NCBI RefSeq assembly: GCF_009728935.1
Contig: NZ_CP034235.1
Location: 652,501-716,500, forward strand
Origin: Paenibacillus psychroresistens
Lineage (GTDB): Bacteria; Bacillota; Bacilli; Paenibacillales; NBRC-103111
Direction: 5' to 3'
Length of the DNA stretch: 64,000 nt
A program made the translations under genes and the position numbers. Positions 62,131 through 64,000 of the stretch are shown here, in pieces (position 1 is the first letter of the stretch; each line of letters starts with the position of its first letter). The notes below the pieces were generated by a model, which was not told where the DNA came from, did no database searches, and saw nothing but the letters and a program-made list of their open reading frames with translations.

Positions 62131-62180
62131 CAAGGATAAACGGCTACGCCATCTTCTGAAAGAAGTTGGTGCGCTTGTCC
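62131..62180 (+). repeat. GGCTACGCC three-way-junction repeat
   Basis: Outer stem GGATAAAC (62134-62141) pairs with GCTTGTCC (62173-62180); inside are a GGC-TAC-GCC mini-hairpin and a CTTCTgaAAGAAG hairpin, together a three-way junction. A truncated relative lies at 26868-26905. The right arm also supplies the -35 box of the receptor promoter. Confidence 0.55.
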
Positions 62181-62202
62181 GGAATTCTAAGACCCGTATA
62201 AT
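62175..62202 (+). promoter_or_regulatory. Promoter of the LplA-type receptor gene
   Basis: TTGTCC (62175-62180) and a perfect TATAAT (62197-62202) are 16 nt apart. Confidence 0.7.
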
Positions 62203-62280
62203 AGTGAAACTTATACTTTCTTATAATTGTACATCAGGTAAGTGTTTACGGAAATTACACAAACAGGAGGGTGTTAAGCA

Positions 62281-63900
62281 ATGAAAAAGCTATTAACCGT
62301 AGGACTCGCTGCCATGTTTGTTCTTAGTGCATGCAGTAATGGAGACAAGAAAGCGGCAGAAACAACTCCCGCAACAACAGCAACAGACAGCTCGCCAAGT
62401 GTATCTGAAAGCGCTAAACCTGCCAAACTGTCTTTGAACTGGTCGGTCGCTGGTGGAAATCTAGCGAATGTGACACTGCCTTCAGCAGATAAAGATTTTG
62501 TTAGAAAAGCAATCGAAGAGAAGTTCAACGTGGATTTAAATATCGATTATATGCTGATTGGTAAAGAATATCATGACAAGTTAAATGTAACGATGGCTGG
62601 AGGAAGCACTCCGGATATGTTTATCGCTGGTGGGGCAGAGTCCCAGAAATATATCCAAGACGGAATTGCCACTAACATGGCTGCTTATTTCACACAAGAA
62701 ACTTTGCCTAACTACTTCAAATGGGTGAGCCCAGAAGAGTTGGACGCCTTTCAGCTTAAACCAGGCGAGTTTACCCGAGCGATTCTGCCCTTCCAACGCA
62801 ATTCCTATGCTTCCTGGTATATCCGTCAGGACTGGCTCGATAAGCTTAGTCTGAAGGCGCCAACAAATTACGAGGAACTGACAAACGTCATGACGCAATT
62901 TACCAAGGGTGACCCGGATGGCAACGGCAAGCCAGATACGTATGGCTTCACAACAGCAGGAAGCGGTCAGAAATTGCCTTTCGATTTCCCGCAATGGTTG
63001 AACAATGGACTTGTCGCTGATTTTATGATCGCCGACAACAACTATGTAGATACCCGTACAGACCTTAAAGTACAGGCTGTCATTGATCAGGTGGTGGAGT
63101 GGAATAAAGCTGGGATCGTAGATCCGGATTGGTTCCTTAATATTGCGCCTGCCAATTTTGACAAAGCCGCTCAAGGCAAAGTTGGTATGATCTTTACAAC
63201 AGGTGATAAAACAGTCGCATTAGATAGCGTTGCTACCAGCGTACAAAACCGTTCGAAGGCACTTAATCCAACAGCCAATTGGCAGCCTATTTATCCGCTT
63301 GATAAACCAGTGATGTGGAAATATAACGTTCCTGAAAACACGATCCTGATAAGCAAAACAACGAGTGACAAAAATCCTGAAAAAGTGGTACGCTCCATCG
63401 AAATTCTAAATTGGCTAGTTAGTGAAGAAGGATTCCTGTTGACCCACTATGGTCAAGAAGGCAAGCATTACACCAAATCAGGCAACAAGATAACCTTAAA
63501 CGTTGCAGCTTTCGAAGCTGACATCGCCCAAGCCGGCAACTGGTTGAATGTATACCAAGTATTTACACCGGATGAACCGAATGTTCTTGGATTAGAACTG
63601 ATTGATTCTCGTATATCCGAACATGACAATGCCATACTGAAAACAGTTGAAGGCTATCCAAAAAACAACGCATTACCTCCGGTTAGCTTGGTTCCTCCTG
63701 CTGGCATCAACATTGGTGATTTCCGCAAAGAAATGAGCAAATACCATGTCAAAGCGATTTTTGAAGACAAAAACGGTAATAACTGGCCGAAATATCGGGA
63801 AGAGCTGATGACTAAATTCAAGGGCAGAGAAATTTTCACCGAGTATACAAAACAAATAAACAGCGTTCTGAAGGATAAGAAGCTAAACGATTTTAAATAA
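62281..63900 (+). CDS. LplA-type (large family 1) sugar-binding lipoprotein
   Basis: A 539-residue receptor with lipobox 'LSAC' (Cys18) and acidic/Ser-Thr linker. The large size, 'GGSTPDMFIAGGAES', 'YIRQDWLDKLSLKAPTNYEE' and a calcium-loop-like 'GDPDGNGKPDTYGF' are typical of LplA/YtcQ receptors that bind oligosaccharides from pectin or other plant polymers (family knowledge). AGGAGGG precedes the ATG. A permease gene begins after the attenuator downstream, and a GntR-binding-domain regulator lies divergently upstream. Confidence 0.92.
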   Translation: MKKLLTVGLAAMFVLSACSNGDKKAAETTPATTATDSSPSVSESAKPAKLSLNWSVAGGNLANVTLPSADKDFVRKAIEEKFNVDLNIDYMLIGKEYHDKLNVTMAGGSTPDMFIAGGAESQKYIQDGIATNMAAYFTQETLPNYFKWVSPEELDAFQLKPGEFTRAILPFQRNSYASWYIRQDWLDKLSLKAPTNYEELTNVMTQFTKGDPDGNGKPDTYGFTTAGSGQKLPFDFPQWLNNGLVADFMIADNNYVDTRTDLKVQAVIDQVVEWNKAGIVDPDWFLNIAPANFDKAAQGKVGMIFTTGDKTVALDSVATSVQNRSKALNPTANWQPIYPLDKPVMWKYNVPENTILISKTTSDKNPEKVVRSIEILNWLVSEEGFLLTHYGQEGKHYTKSGNKITLNVAAFEADIAQAGNWLNVYQVFTPDEPNVLGLELIDSRISEHDNAILKTVEGYPKNNALPPVSLVPPAGINIGDFRKEMSKYHVKAIFEDKNGNNWPKYREELMTKFKGREIFTEYTKQINSVLKDKKLNDFK

Positions 63901-63915
63901 ACGTATTTAGGCATG

Positions 63916-63949
63916 GAAGGGAACCCTGAGTTACTTATGGGTTTCCTTC
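63916..63949 (+). terminator. Intra-operon attenuator after the receptor gene
   Basis: GAAGGGAACCC pairs with GGGTTTCCTTC at 10 of 11 positions and is followed by ACTTTT, directly before the next ribosome-binding site. It parallels the hairpin at 38134-38168. Confidence 0.65.
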
Positions 63950-63969
63950 ACTTTTAGGAGGAGATGGCA

Positions 63970-64000
63970 ATGGCGGAAACCATAGCTGCAATTAAAGAGA
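63970..64000 (+). CDS. Start of the next gene, probably an LplB-type permease (partial)
   Basis: Only 'MAETIAAIKE' is in the window. The ATG at 63970 follows AGGAGG by 8 nt; an in-frame ATG at 63964 abuts the site. LplA-type receptors are usually followed by LplB-type permeases, which is the only basis for the product name. Confidence 0.45.
   Translation, partial: MAETIAAIKE

Noticed and set aside
62581..63174. Minus-strand frame of about 197 codons inside the LplA-type receptor gene
   Set aside because: Antisense to a family member with lipobox and full fold; no independent support.
1..64000. tRNA or rRNA genes
   Set aside because: Reading both strands of the gaps showed no CCA-type acceptor stems, TTCRANY loops or rRNA motifs. 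A tRNAscan run would settle it.

Overview
The window looks like chromosome from a Paenibacillus-type bacterium (Bacillota, Paenibacillaceae). The clues are AT-leaning DNA with strong AAGGAGG-type ribosome-binding sites, a secreted SLH plus GH18 protein, several CUT1 sugar ABC transporters paired with GntR-type regulators, HPr kinase, CcpA-type cre sites and a Gram-positive T-box leader. No rRNA, tRNA, phage, intact insertion sequence or CRISPR array was found. The genus is inferred by eye, not from a search.

Layout. 1-3971: end of a sugar ABC operon (binding protein, two permeases, leaderless GH5 hydrolase). 4041-14800: unknown lipoprotein and membrane protein, VOC proteins, a CheY-like/CheX-like pair, a T-box-controlled short methionyl-tRNA synthetase, and a BlaI/BlaR1-like pair with visible operators. 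14932-20078: double-MerR regulator, SLH-GH18 protein, hisC, hprK, and a c-di-GMP-I riboswitch ahead of a small secreted protein. 20162-26828 (minus): cupin/HD-GYP protein and an oligopeptide ABC operon. 27042-29077: IF-3-like paralogue, YiaAB-like protein, DMT permease. 29179-44439: alpha-mannoside locus with two GH38 enzymes, a GntR/LacI regulator with repeated operator-like sites, a CUT1 ABC system and a 1435-residue secreted beta-helix protein. 44603-49220: internally deleted GntR regulator, DMT permease, aldo/keto reductase, DNA glycosylase, RNase H. 49270-60112: two MDR dehydrogenases flanking a broken AraC gene, then two giant secreted paralogues (paired carbohydrate-binding-like modules plus beta-propeller). 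60555-64000: GntR regulator fused to a solute-binding domain, divergent from an LplA-type binding protein and the start of its permease.

Taken together, most of the window serves capture and breakdown of plant or fungal glycans. Secreted proteins bind or cut the polymer, CUT1 transporters import oligosaccharides, cytoplasmic GH5/GH38 enzymes finish the job, and GntR regulators plus cre sites give substrate induction and catabolite repression.

The most unusual signal is a set of three intergenic palindromic elements (4041-4230, 13119-13307, 60277-60461). Each has two motif units exactly 51 nt apart on each arm and a total length of 185-190 nt. The first two share sequence; the third has a different core motif but the same geometry. 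I do not recognise this as a named family.
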